NCBI GenBank assembly: GCA_934045075.1
Contig: OW203724.1
Coordinates: 14,747,143-14,811,142 of the forward strand
Reading direction: 5' to 3'
DNA length: 64,000 bases
Source: Yponomeuta sedellus
Lineage: Eukaryota; Arthropoda; Insecta; Lepidoptera; Yponomeutidae
Position 1 is the stretch's first letter. Every line of letters begins with the position of its first letter. Position numbers and translations under genes: made by a program. The notes under the pieces are model-generated. The model saw only the letters and a list, made by a program, of their open reading frames with translations. It had not been told where the DNA came from and searched no databases. This document shows positions 12,401 to 22,477 of the stretch, piece after piece.

Positions 12401-15400
12401 TTATGTTTAAAATTAAGAGACAAAAGAATGACTTCGACAATACAAATAATGCTCTCTCTCGGGTGCTAAATTGGTTTACTTCTAATAAATTACTATTAAA
12501 TTCAAAAAAGATAAAATGTTCACACTTCCAAATGTCAAAACGGTTGATAGCAATGTTATATTGGGGAATGACAAATTAGAACTTGTGAATGAAACTGTAT
12601 TTTTAGGTATCACAATGGATCAAAGCTTCAATGTGGTCCACATATAGAAAAAAATGCAAATAGGCTTAGTTCAGCAGCATATGCAGTTAAAAGATTTAGG
12701 GAACTTACTGACGTCGCAACTGCAAGGTTTGTTTATTTTAATAGTTATGTCCGAGACTGTTATGCATTTCCAGAGACTAGTTGTAAATTCACTAAACGAG
12801 TTACTTCTGCTTATAATAGTCAAATCTGGGTAGAAATTAACTAACTTTAGGTAGAAAATCACTAACTCGGGATTAAGATCAAAATATTAAAGGGAAAAAC
12901 TGTTTATCCATCATAACTTTTAAATTGATGTAAATTAATACCTATAAGTCAAATCAAACAATGCTCTGTTGTAGTAAAAATGCATTAAGACAATAACATT
13001 CAAAATATCTCCTGTATAACAGACGCTAGATTTTTTTTTCGTTTTCAAAACTTTGAACGTCGATTTCTCGAAACGGTGTTTTTCGAGTTGGTGAGTTTCC
13101 GCCCTACGGGGACGAAATAATCTCATTAAGTAGATGCAAAAAGGTCAATATTATTTAGGAAAGGGATGTCACAGTCTCTTGCAACACAAGCATCACATTT
13201 TACTCACGGTTCAACGACAATTTCGTATTTACTAAGCGACTCGGGCACGTGACTGGGGAACTTCTTTCCTTTGCCGGTGAAATCTCCGATGGACGTGATC
13301 AGCTGTCGCAGGTGACTGCAATATTGCGTCGCTGACACCTTTGGCATAAACTTCCTGAAATATGTAGCAATTTTAAAAACCTATTTAAAGGCTAAAAATT
13401 CCACCCATGCCGGGATTCGAACCCGCGACCTCTGGTTTTTAAAATTGTCCTTAGCACGGGTTAAAAAAGAATTAAATTATTAAAAAAAGTACATTATGTA
13501 GCAATGTTAATTCATATTATGTACCTAGATAATGTTAATGTTAAATGCAGACAGTGAGCAATAAGTGAAGAATATTATTTTGGGTCTACTCGTACATAAT
13601 GGGTTAGTTTTGACTGTAATCAGGCGTTAAACTAACGCCCTTACCGAAAAAAAAATTGTGCATCATTACAATACGACCATTTATTTTTTTAAAGTGTACA
13701 TTTCAACGGCTTGGGAGGAAGAAAGTTGCATTTTTTATTATGGTTTTCATCCCAAGAAACTTAATCGAAATTTTTACGTTTCTATGAAGCAATTTCTAAA
13801 TTTCAACGGGGAGTTTATTCAAAATGACGAAATGCCTGGAAAATAATGCTAAAAGCCTGCCTACATTGTGTGTATCGTGTTCAACTTACATTTTGAATTT
13901 GGCTTATAAAATCAAATAAAAGTAATAATTGCCAGCAAAATATTGTAGAAATAGTAGATTGCTTAACGAGGGTAAAAAGAATCAATTCCCGAGGTATTTA
14001 GACCTCGCTGCGCTCGGGCGGCTATAGTCCGAGTAGGAATTGATTCTTTTACCCGTGTAAAACGCTACTTTTCATTTGAATATGAGGAAAATAAAAACTC
14101 ATTTTTAATATAAAAACCTATTTAGAGGCTAAAAATTTCACCCATGCCGGGATTCGAACCCGCAACCTCTGGCTATCCGTACCAGCGCTCTACCAATTGA
14201 GCCAATGGGTGACTCACGGCATCAGTGAAATTTCGAACCTCTTTACAATATTCTCTGTATTACGTACAGGCAGCGACATCTGACTTAAGCAAATTGCATT
14301 ACTTAGAGCCCCGACCACCTACTTTGCAGTTAGGTTTAACATCGGAACGATATCACTGTACTCACATGATTACACTATTTTTATTTTTAATGCACTAACC
14401 CGTGCTAGGGAACAAATTTAAAAACCTATTTAGAGGCTAAAAATTTCACCCATGCCGGGATTCGAACCCGCAACCTCTGGCTATCCGTACCAGCGCTCTA
14501 CCAATTGAGCCAATGGGCGACTCAAATTTCACTGATGCCGTGAGTCGCCCATTGGCTCAATTGGTAGAGCGCTGGTACGGATAGCCAGAGGTTGCGGGTT
14601 CGAATCCCGGCATGGGTGAAATTTTTAGCCTCTAAATAGGTTTTTAAATTTGTTCCCTAGCACGGGTTAGTGCATTAAAAATAAAAATAGTGTAATCATT
14701 TTTAATATCCAAATCTTAGCATACAAGATTATTACCTATTTTTTTTATTTCGGTCACAGATACTATAGGTATAACGGATTAGTAGGTACCCGCAAATTTA
14801 AGTCGACTTTTTAAATTTTAAATATGGAACTCACCGCGTAATTGTTGCGGCTTATTCCGCTCAAAGAAGTTTGAGCTAATTTCACACTAGCTGTTTAGAA
14901 ACTCACATGGCCGCAGCATTTTTTTTTAATTAGTTTTTTTAAAAGCCTATTTATTCTATAGAACTCTTTACAACTGACAGTAGTTCTATTTTTAAAGTTC
15001 ATTTCGGCCCTTAGGTGGGAAGTAATTTGTATGAGTTTTTCCCTCCCTATGGAGGGAAGCAGCATTTTCCACCCAATAATCAGATCAAAACAACACTACT
15101 TTCCGAATATAAGAAATGAAAAAGAAGTTTGTTTGAGTCCAGTATTCTTTACTTTCAGGTCGAGCATCCTTAATTTCCACCCTGTGGCATATTCTTGTTA
15201 CGCAAAAATCGAGTAGGTAACGATGTTTCACACTTATGTTTCATGCATTCAAAAGTATCAAAATAAGCATAGAATACCTTCTGCGAATGTGTATATTTCT
15301 GAGTAGACCGGAAAGAGTTTGTTCGTAATCTGGTATGGCACTCAAGGCAGCATCCTGCTGCTCGACTTTCTTGATCAACTGAAACAAGATTAACATCGTA

Positions 15401-18400
15401 ATGCAATATACCGGGTTATTGCTAAAATACACAACTCCTGAAACACTCATATAAATATTTAAAAACCTATTTAGAGGCTAAAAATTTCACCCATGCCGGG
15501 ATTCGAACCCGCAACCTCTGGCTATCCGTACCAGCGCTCTACCAATTGAGCCAATGGGCGACTCACGGCATCAGTGAAATTTCGAACCTCTTTACACTAT
15601 TCTCTGTATTACGTACAGGCAGCGACATCTGACTTAAGCAAATTGCATTACTTACAGCCCCGACTACCTACTTTGCAGTTAGGTTTAACATCGGAACGAT
15701 ATCACTGTACCCACATGATTATACTATTTTAATTTTAATGCACTAACCCGTGCTAAGGAACAAATTTAAAAACCTATTTAGAGGCTAAGAATCCCGGCAT
15801 GGGTGAAATTTTTAGCCTCTAAATAGGTTTTTAAATTTGTTCCTTAGCACGGGTTAGTGCATTAAAATAAATATAAATATTCATTGACATACTACACAGA
15901 TCTCGTTAGCCCTATAAGTACAACTAAATGACTTGCGTTATAGGTGCTAACTCAACGATAGACTTAATACAATAAATACATAGATAACATCCAAGACCCG
16001 AGACAAGCTAGAAAAGTTCGTTTCCCAGTTTGACCCGGCCGGGGATCGAACCCGAGACCTTCGGTTTTACAGTCAGCGTGCCAAACCGCTGCGCCACAGA
16101 GGCCGTCAATTAGTGTGTTTTACAAAAAACGTTGGGGTATTTTTCCTCTAGAACGTAAATGACTAATTCTAATCGAAATAGGTATTTCAGTTGTTGTGTA
16201 CTTTATAAATAACGCTATCTATGCAAAGAAGGCATGAAAATGTATGCTTACACTGAGCCATTCATTTCGCACGTCAATAATGTTAAGATATACGTCGCCA
16301 TCGAGGCTCACTCCCGTGAATTGACCGAGGGCAATCGTTCGACCTGAAACAATATGTTAGTTATGAAACACCTGAATCAACATTGCCATAATAACACTTA
16401 ATTTTCTATTGTTTTTAAACGGATATGTGATTCTGTAGTTACAAAAGCAGAATACAACTTCGTACTTGTACGTAATACAGAGAATATTGTAAAGAGGTTC
16501 GAAATTTCACTGATGCCGTGAGTCGCCCATTGGCTCAATTGGTAGAGCGCTGGTACGGATAGCCAGAGGTTGCGGGTTCGAATCCCGGCATGGGTGAAAT
16601 TTTTAGCCTCTAAATAGGTTTTTAAAGAATACAACTTGTTAAGTTGTTCAAAGAATTATCTCGCACCAACTCTGTTCACTTTTTGATTCTTATGACCAGG
16701 GCCTAGATTATGCTAATGCATTGTGATACAATGACAAATGCACGAACATGGCGATTTAATTTCGTTGCTGCTTCAAGTCTACGCGCGCACATACATAGAA
16801 CCTTCTAGGCGTCAAATCGTCAATGTAAGAAAAACCACCCCACGTGACCCGAGCATGTATCTGTCAGGGTACTATAATGCACTAACAGACTCGAGGTATG
16901 GTTAGAGAAATGCTGCACCGACTACCATGATCATTCTAAGTAGGTACTTATCACATTTACAAACCTTCTAGATTAGACATGTGTTGCGAATGTTGTGATG
17001 CCAAGGCCACTAAACTCTGTAACGCTCCACGGATATGGCTGATATTCCAACCACTGTCCCATTTCACCTAAAATCATTTCGTGAATAAATATATAAATGT
17101 AACATGGTATTTTATGTTATAATGGTGGTGTGTACACAGCTGAAATAAAAAATATTAACCTTAATAATAAGCAGTTCTATTGGACTCTGTTTTATGATCT
17201 TGATTACTTGATTAGAATAAAACGAGTTTAAGACTTTTTCAAGTGTGTAACAAAATTCCCCACACAGACATTAGGTACACCTCCATTTTTGGGGTTTTCG
17301 TTACATCCTACAAAAATTTAATAAGAGGCATAGTTGTTGATCAGTAGGTGCTACAAATTGATTTTACCAACATGTTTAATACCATAGTTTGCGCAAAGTT
17401 CAGCGGAGAGGGCCTCCACTTGTTCCCTAGTTGCACAGGTCGATTCGTATTTCTCCTTCGCTATGGCGCTGTTTTCGTTCACCCAATCCCTGAAATGAGA
17501 TCAGAGCTAAGTTTTGCGATCGGGACACAGAGTCTTGCGAATATACCTTTTTTGCAAACGGAATTTTTGCGTATGAGACATTTTACAAACTGTATGTATT
17601 CGAAGTTTGTATATTTTGTGCAATAAAGCGTCACAAATGTGTTGCGTACGGGAGATTTTCCAAACTAAACGTGAATGTTTTGGAATAATCAGTAATATGG
17701 ATTATGCACACTAGTTTATTTGTGCAAACTATGAACTATATTTAAAAAGGCACTCTTACACAATATTGTCTATGGCTTTTCGTTCCTTAACTTTTCTTTT
17801 GACTTTGCTGACATCTTCAAATTCCGTACTGTACTTTTCATAGGCTCTCTCAAAGTCTTCTTTACTGAAAATAAGAATGTTATATTTAACTAGCCACTGT
17901 ATTTGCTCAATTTTAAGTTGATGTTTTAGGGATGAATTATCAACAACATTGATGTGTAGTGATCACTTACACAAGTTTTGTTGTAAAGTCATACTCGTGT
18001 GTTTCAAGTAACCAAAGTAAATGTTGAAACATTGCACTAGGTAAACAATTGTTTTAATGTGCTAAATATTATTATGATTTTTGCAATGAAAAGGCTTTGC
18101 GCACGGGAAACAGTTGAATTCCTGTAATGTTTCTTAGCTGTAGACAATGAGAATTGCTGGAGACAAACCTTACAAATCATTTAACAACATCAATTTTGCA
18201 ATGTTTCTGGACACTAAGAGGGCTTTTAGTGACCACTTTAAGTACAAAGTGTTAATAGATTTTTATTAAGTGACATGATATAATTATAATAGTAGTAATT
18301 CTTTTTCTCATTTTTGATTATTCCTGGGATATCAAAGGCTTAGGAGACATAGGCATTCAAAGTAACACTGTGCTAATATTTTTGATCTTATAGTAGCCCA

Positions 18401-20267
18401 AAATATATAGGTAATTGATTGCCAAGCAATATTTTATGGACAAAGTTGTGATGTTGTAAAACTTTTATAAATAAAAAAACAAAACTGTAACGATTTCAAT
18501 TTTGTGTTTTAATTAAAATGTGATTGTTTATTTAATTTATAATATAAGCAGAAAACTGGATAAAAACAGAAAAAGCAGGTAAAGGAATATTTAATGGTCT
18601 GGTCTAGTCAAATGCTAAATATGAGGGAAATGTCAAAAATGGGTGATGTAATTTTAAATTTTAAAATGATAGACAGAATTAAAGAAATATAAAAAAATTA
18701 TGTTGGTTTGCACCGTTACAAAGTGATTTGTTTTGGAGTCTAGTATGAGTAATTTTGGATCAAGCAAAAGTATAATTCATAAGACATTACCTGTAATCAA
18801 CTTTTGGTTTGGGTGAACTTCTTGGTATTGTGTCAACATATTTTGTAGAGATATCACAGGCACTTAGCACTTTAACTACAGTTTCTCTTACAGTATTACC
18901 AGTGAGGTGGATCTTTATGTGTTTGAAATCTCCTGAAACATATCCAGTACATTATGGATCATTAAAACCTACAGGTTTAGAGAAGACTCTACAATCTATT
19001 AATAAACCCATATGATCTTCAGTGTCGATAATACGAAAACAGTTTTTATTTTAGTTTCTTCCTTGAATTTGGTTTTTAATAAGGGTGTAAATTCATAAAA
19101 ATATTAATTTAAAAGTATTAGTTGGAGAGAAAAAATACATTAATTAATCATCTTTTAACTGGCCTCTTCAATGATATTAAAATATATTTTATACATAACA
19201 TGATTAAGCCCCGAAAATATTCTAACTATATTTTATACATGTTCTGCAAAATGTATTGTTAGGAACAATAGCACAATTATTAAGCATACATTGTGTGAAC
19301 GTTTTTTATTGTTCTCAATGTAATGCTAAAAATAATATCTTGTGTCACTGACCTTCGTGGAGATCCTTTTGTCTAAGATAGAATGTGAGTGGAGGTACAC
19401 GCATGTATCTACTGGATTGCTGGGCTTCCAGTAAAGCACTAAGTTGCTGGAGAGAATGTTCATTCACTTGCTAAAAAAATTAAATAGAAAAAACTATTTA
19501 AAAGTCTTTCAGTAATAATTTAATATCAGCGGTCTCTAAGATATTAGTAGGACGGAAAGATTTACTGAGGACTCCCACTAGACCTTAGTTTGTGCTGTGA
19601 TAATCCAGGATATCTATAAACTTAAATTTAGGTATTTTAAATTTAGGTAATTGCCCATGACATTAGTAGTGGAATAAAAATTAATTTAAAGAAAATACTG
19701 AAATCCATATCTGTGCTTGGGATGCAAACTATATAAAACAATTTTGACATACTATATAATTATATAATTATATATAGTAAGGATGTGTTCTACATAATAT
19801 TCACAAAGTTTGGTTTGCATTTTAAATAAGAAACACTACATACTTTCAACTCATTAAAAGTATCCTCCATAGTGGCATTGAGTTAACTTTACATAGAACA
19901 AGTAAATGGAAGTTATAAGCGAAAGAGTATCTTAAGCTTGAATTAGACCAAATTTTCATAGTCACCCTTTGTTCAGGAAATTTCCCGAATAGATCTGGAT
20001 GGACACTGAAGTAAAATGGCCTCAGAGCCGTCGAGATTTCTGCTGAGCTCAGGTATCGGCATAATATTTCACAGACGCATCGTCTGCCGCTGCAAAAATG
20101 CATAAAATCAATATAAAAAGGCTCTCCTGTGGTTTATGAAAGAAACATATGAATACAAATTGGTCGTAAATATTTGTTACATCAAATACTGCTAAGATTT
20201 TAGCTTGATTGTGTGAAAGAGGAGTTTTAGATAATTGACCTTACCTTAACTTGACTCTGGTGTACAT
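6408..20267 (-). CDS. TCAIM: TCAIM homologue (T-cell activation inhibitor, mitochondrial), complete 13-exon gene
   Basis: Thirteen - strand exons join in phase: 20245-20267 (ATG 20265-20267), 19966-20089, 19353-19470, 18791-18932, 17760-17864, 17372-17489, 16965-17067, 16252-16343, 15278-15378, 13208-13354, 10729-10860, 9774-9918, 6408-6494 (TAG). They total 1437 bases, 478 residues, close to the roughly 500 of vertebrate TCAIM. The N-terminus is basic (MYTRVKLSGRR), fitting a mitochondrial presequence. Next comes ALRPFYFSVHPDLFG with the J-domain-type HPD, then VNEHSLQQL. The C-terminus VTHYYSVLSDGVLCIPWN is the family's conserved end. Vertebrate TCAIM is a matrix-targeted DNAJC-like co-chaperone. 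All junctions are GT-AG, but the exon 6 donor needed to keep frame (CAT, then GTTGGT at 17371) is weak. A nearby GTAAAA donor breaks the frame. Introns are rich in repeats, especially the last. Neighbouring cos2 converges on it. Confidence 0.85.
6579..7179. mobile_element. Word-repeat foldback element, copy A (585 bp, 8-bp target duplication)
   Basis: The element spans 6587-7171 between direct repeats GAGTACAC (6579-6586 and 7172-7179). Termini are inverted: GATTTAGGCGGACATTGTCC on the left, and GGTTTAGGCGGACAATGTC on the reverse complement of the right, with similarity continuing for about 38 bp. Inside each end are tandem 16-bp variants anchored on TCCC/GGGA. The left arm has TTTCGCAAAAGGTCCC-like units, the right arm GGGACGTTTTGAGAAA-like units. 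The roughly 250-bp core has no coding potential. It is non-autonomous. The superfamily is not identified; an 8-bp duplication would fit hAT or P. Confidence 0.7.
7333..8700. mobile_element. Inverted-repeat element D, copy 1, carrying nested foldback copy B
   Basis: The left end TTTTTAATACAGTTGCTAAAA (about 7333) and the inverted TTTTTTTCGCAACTGTATTAA (about 8612-8633) match the copy at 59398-59822 in order. Similarity between copies continues right to about 8700 (TCGTTCAGTACACGTGCGG onward), so the true right boundary lies past the inverted motif. A TTAA follows each inner motif, as in piggyBac-like elements, but the shared flank argues against a simple TTAA insertion. There is no open frame of note. 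Confidence 0.5.
7490..8236. mobile_element. Word-repeat foldback element, copy B (747 bp, opposite orientation to copy A)
   Basis: It begins GATTTAGGCGGACAATGTCC and ends with its inverse GGACAATGTCCGCCTAAATC. Its core (about 7700-7870) is the reverse complement of the core of copy A (about 6850-7020), so the two lie head to head about 320 bp apart. The arms hold more 16-bp TCCC-anchored units than copy A. No target duplication is visible, perhaps because of A/T drift at the left edge. Confidence 0.7.
8430..8790. repeat. Imperfect foldback sequences in the TCAIM last intron
   Basis: Two palindromic stretches follow element D. One has TGAAAATTACAGCC (about 8460) against GGCTGTAATTTTCA (about 8519). 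The other has GTGCGGAACCGTCATTGCAA (about 8651) against TTGCAATGACAGCCTTTCCGCAC (about 8739). Their loops are CpG-rich (GGCTCGGG, CTTCGGCTGCGCC). They look like foldback MITEs; no coding. Confidence 0.5.
9000..9610 (+). repeat. Diverged direct duplication of a repeat in the TCAIM last intron
   Basis: About 9030-9180 and 9430-9600 share a series of blocks in the same order: CACGCGTGC, GCCTAATCACCA, GCAACGGTACCTTAGA and GACTCTTAATTTTC. Similarity is roughly two thirds. Just upstream, 8808-8930 matches 48190-48310 (AGCTGACCC, CAGACCTACCAAATATA). I infer LINE-related tails; no gene. Confidence 0.5.
10975..11245. repeat. Foldback-like repeat with CCCCACT/GTGGGGC words (TCAIM intron)
   Basis: A stretch of interleaved inverted words: CCACTTTGGCCC, GGGGCAAAGTGGA, GCCCCACTG, CAGTGGGGCAGA, and the pair TGGTAGCTTTCGTCCC (about 11126) and GGGGCGAAAGCTACCGAG (about 11210). 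The structure resembles the word-repeat arms at 6587-8236 but with a different vocabulary. No coding. Confidence 0.45.
11515..11600 (+). repeat. Dispersed lepidopteran repeat fragment (TAGGGTTTCGTACCTCAA)
   Basis: The text TAGGGTTTCGTACCTCAACAG, an A-run, then CCGTTCGTCC, resembles 38838-38915 (GAAAAACGGAACAC, TCCGTCCGTCTGTCTG). I recognise this as a common tail-type repeat in moth genomes, by memory only. Confidence 0.4.
11665..11900 (+). repeat. tRNA-derived SINE (family B) in a TCAIM intron
   Basis: A tRNA-like head (GCTGTGGTAGTTTAACGGGT and CCAGGTTCGATCCC) is followed by GTACATTTGCGAATTTGTAG and CTAACTGTGAAGGAAAACATCGTGAG. It is the same family as the copy near 1510-1700 and sits on the strand opposite to TCAIM. 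Confidence 0.6.
12285..12850 (+). pseudogene. Jockey-like non-LTR reverse transcriptase fragment, disrupted by an inverted duplication
   Basis: Reading frames give GSILGPFLFLVYVNDLPF, the RT palm motif that follows a PQG-type turn. Further on come LNWFTSNKLLLNSKK and LELVNETVFLGITMDQSFN, typical of jockey/I-type LINE RT downstream of the catalytic box. The segment where the F/YADD box should lie is replaced by a perfect inverted duplication (12362-12397 against 12403-12438, 5-bp spacer). Stops and frame changes follow. Decayed LINE in a TCAIM intron. Confidence 0.75.
12362..12438. repeat. Perfect 36-bp inverted duplication, 5-bp spacer
   Basis: The arms 12362-12397 and 12403-12438 are exact reverse complements. 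The sequence continues as RT-like on both sides, so the inverted copy arose within the LINE fragment. Confidence 0.9.
13381..13465 (-). repeat. tRNA-Ile-derived repeat, internally deleted fragment
   Basis: Carries AACCTATTTAAAGGCTAAAAATTCC and the B-box complement GGGATTCGAACCCGCGACC, then jumps directly to TTTTTAAAATTGTCCTTAGC. The rest of the tRNA-like head is missing. Confidence 0.6.
13960..14075. repeat. Foldback sequence (GGGTAAAA ... GGAATTGATTC)
   Basis: GGGTAAAAAGAATCAATTCC (about 13970) and GGAATTGATTCTTTTACCC (about 14035) are inverted around a CpG-rich loop (CTCGCTGCGCTCGGGC). A MITE-like palindrome in a TCAIM intron, similar in style to those at 8430-8790. Confidence 0.55.
14109..14412 (-). 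repeat. tRNA-Ile-derived SINE-like repeat, near-complete unit (about 300 bp)
   Basis: Read on the - strand: a body (GTGCATTAAAAATAAAAATAG, then GATATCGTTCCGATG, then GACATCTGACTTAAG complemented) is followed by a tRNA-like head. That head is CATTGGCTCAATTGGTAGAG with B box GGGTTCGAATCCC, then a short tail TTTTTAGCCTCTAAATAGG. The CCCATTxGCTCA...GCGGGTTCGA...ATGGG pattern is that of eukaryotic tRNA-Ile. The anticodon loop is not that of a working tRNA. Other copies: 13381, 15459, 16461, 28248 and 41500. Confidence 0.75.
14367..14698. repeat. Perfect 158-bp-arm palindrome of tRNA-Ile-derived repeats
   Basis: The arms 14367-14524 and 14541-14698 are reverse complements with no mismatch that I can find, around a 16-bp spacer. 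Each arm holds a complete tRNA-like head plus the adjacent tail and body edge, so two heads face each other. Confidence 0.9.
15459..15735 (-). repeat. tRNA-Ile-derived repeat unit in a TCAIM intron
   Basis: Same order of blocks as 14109-14412 (tail, tRNA head with GGGATTCGAACCCGCAACC complement, then body with ACGTACAGGCAGCGACATC). It ends by running into the inverted duplication at 15732-15868. Confidence 0.75.
15732..15868. repeat. 57-bp-arm inverted duplication, 23-bp spacer
   Basis: The arms 15732-15788 and 15812-15868 are reverse complements and contain GCACTAACCCGTGCTAAGG and AACCTATTTAGAGGCTAA. The spacer retains only ATCCCGGCATGGGTGAA of the tRNA-like head. Confidence 0.9.
15940..16106 (-). 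repeat. tRNA-derived SINE (family A)
   Basis: The - strand reads GCCTCTGTGGCGCAGCGGTTTG and GGTCTCGGGTTCGATCCC, then a tail with TTGTCTCGGGTCTTGGATG. The head resembles the copies near 5690 and 54040. Confidence 0.65.
16449..16637 (+). repeat. tRNA-Ile-derived SINE insertion with 12-bp target-site duplication
   Basis: AGAATACAACTT occurs at 16449-16460 and again at 16626-16637, directly flanking 16461-16625. The insert holds the end of the body (ATACAGAGAATATTG), the tRNA-like head and the tail ending TAGGTTTTTAA. A variable-length duplication shows LINE-type retroposition, and it fixes the 3' end of the family at GCCTCTAAATAGGTTTTTAA. Confidence 0.8.
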
Positions 20268-20590
20268 TTCAAAGAAATATTTGTTGATCTAAAGTTATAA
20301 TTTAATAAATCCTTACGCGGAAAAGTGCGTGCACAGATACAAAAATGAGCACAATATTATTTTTGACAGTTGTTATGTCATTTTGACATTGACAGTTATC
20401 ACCTGTTTTGTCTCACCGTTGTTTTAACAGTGTCATTGACCCAAAGTAAAAAGAGTCTCTTCGTTGAATAGTGAATGACTAGGTTGTATTTTTAATGTTG
20501 CCAGTCTGTAAACCTTTATTTCCCTGGATACAAGAGCTGTTTCTTAAAATTATTACAAAAAACGTAAAATAAAGGATGTCCCGTTTTGTT

Positions 20591-20786
20591 CACTTTAAGC
20601 AGGTTTGGTTCACTTTAAGTACAATATTTGTTATTTTCTAATCTCCAGAGATGTGTGAAGTGGCTTTTTCAAACAATTTAATGCCTACGCATTTACTGCT
20701 CTGTCCGCAGTAGAAGATCTGTGACTCAAAGCCATTTGAAGAATGGAAATCAATAATCTGCGCGCTCGTGGCATAGTGAAGCGCTC
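20591..20786. other. Region upstream of the TCAIM start up to the first 5S-derived SINE
   Basis: No exon seen here or in 20268-20590. The latter contains the presumed TCAIM promoter, with repeated TTGACAGTT / CATTTTGACATTGACAG words near 20367-20400. No TATA box can be assigned with confidence. Confidence 0.35.
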
Positions 20787-21138
20787 GTGGCCTAGTGGAA
20801 CCGAGTGATCAGAATCAATCACTTGAGTTAAGCAACAACAGGTTCGGTCAGGTGCAGGATGGGTGACCGTCTCGTGACTACCGCTAGTGGAATTTTTCCG
20901 AGCGCTTCCAAGCTTCGCAAGGCACGCTAAGCCGTTGGTGCCGGCTGGCATGGATTGGCAGTCGTTAAGCCACGTCAGAGGCCTTATAACTTGATAACTT
21001 CTGACAGTAAGGCCCGCCACTGACTTACAATCCTCCACCAACCCGGACTTGGCCCCCTGGAGTATGGCCTAACCTTCCTGCAATGCAGGAAGAGACCCGT
21101 GCCCTAGCAGTGGAGACATACAAGGGGCGATATCGACG
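20780..21138 (+). repeat. 5S rRNA-derived SINE (SINE3-type), copy 1
   Basis: The 5' part has GATCAGAATCAATCACTTGAGTT, AAGCAACA, then GGTCAGGTGCAGG and ATGGGTGACCGTCT. This follows the order of the internal promoter region of eukaryotic 5S rRNA (GATCACCGAAGTTAAGCAAC, GGTCAGTACTTGGATGGGTGACCG). The 3' part runs through GCCGGCTGGCATG, CTTACAATCCTCCACCAACC and GAGACCCGTGCCC to GGGGACATACAAGGG. The same layout recurs at 24722, 39470 (-), 43650 (3' part), 55930 (-) and 56440 (-). Confidence 0.75.
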
Positions 21139-22091
21139 AATCAATAATCAAGATTTTTTTAGGTTACGATCCTAGTAAAAATATACCAAAAACTATTTCT
21201 GTGCTGTAAAGACAAATAATACCTACCCTACACATTCAGAAACATTTGAAACAAACATAAAAAGCTATGTTTTGTCATTATTATATGCTTTCAGGTCTGA
21301 AATGGAATTCAGAGAGTACAAATGTAGAAATAATATGATTTTCAATGTTTCTGAGTAACTTTTTTCACAGCATTTTAGACTACGAAATTATTTAATCAGT
21401 AAATAGGCATTTTCTAAAAAGTACGCAATCATTTCTGAAATGTTTAAAAAATATTTTGGGGGTTATCTTCCACGACAGTCTCTTTTTCTTCTGCGATATT
21501 ATAAATCTTTGCTTTTTCAGTTTTGGTTTAAACTATGGATTTCCCTGTTTAAGTGAAAAGCATCACCTATTATTACGTTTTTTAAATTGATTTTAAAACT
21601 TAAAAAAAAAACATTGACGAGTCAAGTCTCAGTGGCGCCATCTGTAAATAGTTTCGTGTTTCCCGCTCCGTTAGTAACTCTTTATTACTATTACCACAGA
21701 TAACATAATACTTTAGTCTGTAAAATATAGCTTGAGCTCCGCGACAGCTGTCATTGAAATTGAGTCCATGAAGTTTTGAATTTTTTCATAGAATATTTGT
21801 ACTGCGAAAACTCCGTACTTACTGCACAGTTAGTGATGTCTATCCATTATAGTAACCGTAAGTTACAAACTTTCGATAATTTGGTGATGGATGATCTAAA
21901 CTGCAGGTTTACCATTGGAATTGAACTTTATTAGTTTGAAATCCATTATCAAATTTCATTAGAATTAAAATAATGAATATTGTTTTAATTAATACCTATC
22001 TAACAAAATAGTGGTGTTATTGTGGGGCAATAACCTACAGCGTGTGTGCACGTCTCTCCAACTTTGCTCCGAACCTTTATGCTTCTGGGTT

Positions 22092-22248
22092 CAGGGGCAT
22101 TATTACGTAAGCATCCACTGAGTTGCGTGACGTTGATTTTAACTTTTTTTAAGCTACTCCGGCTGTCAGATGCATAAATTGTTTGACAGTTAGGAGTCGT
22201 CTAAATGCTTCACTCGATAGAGTGGAGTGCTACGTAATAGGAGGGCTG
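22092..22248. mobile_element. 157-bp MITE with ATTACGTA inverted ends, copy 1
   Basis: Begins CAGGGGCATTATTACGTAAG and ends CTACGTAATAGGAGGGCTG. The interior has CTCCGGCTGTCA, TTTTTTGACA-like text and GCTTCACTCGATAGAGTGGAG. Related copies lie at 36353-36511 (same strand) and 42311-42468 (opposite strand). Here it lies inside the Tc1-like element. Target duplication not clear. Confidence 0.7.
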
Positions 22249-22477
22249 GTCAGCCGGCTCGCTCTGGCGCTGGCCAGCTCTATGGACAAGTTTTGATGTT
22301 TATTGAGTGACGTTCTTGTTTACCCTGACGACGAAATGTTTGTTGGTATTCAATGAATTTTCTATTAAAGTATTTCAAACTTTAAAGACTGCAGTTGATA
22401 TCATGAAGTTGGTTAGTTGAGTAAAAGTTGTTCCGTTTAGTCTCCGTCATGATGCCAAAAATATCAAAAAAACTGTT

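Noticed and set aside
14440..14600. tRNA genes with intact A and B boxes
   Set aside because: Anticodon loop lacks the proper T33 and the T-stem is mismatched; the same text recurs in many repeat copies, so these are SINE heads.
20685..21041. 118-codon - strand frame
   Set aside because: Antisense to a 5S-derived SINE; recurs with the repeat at 24918 and 43502.
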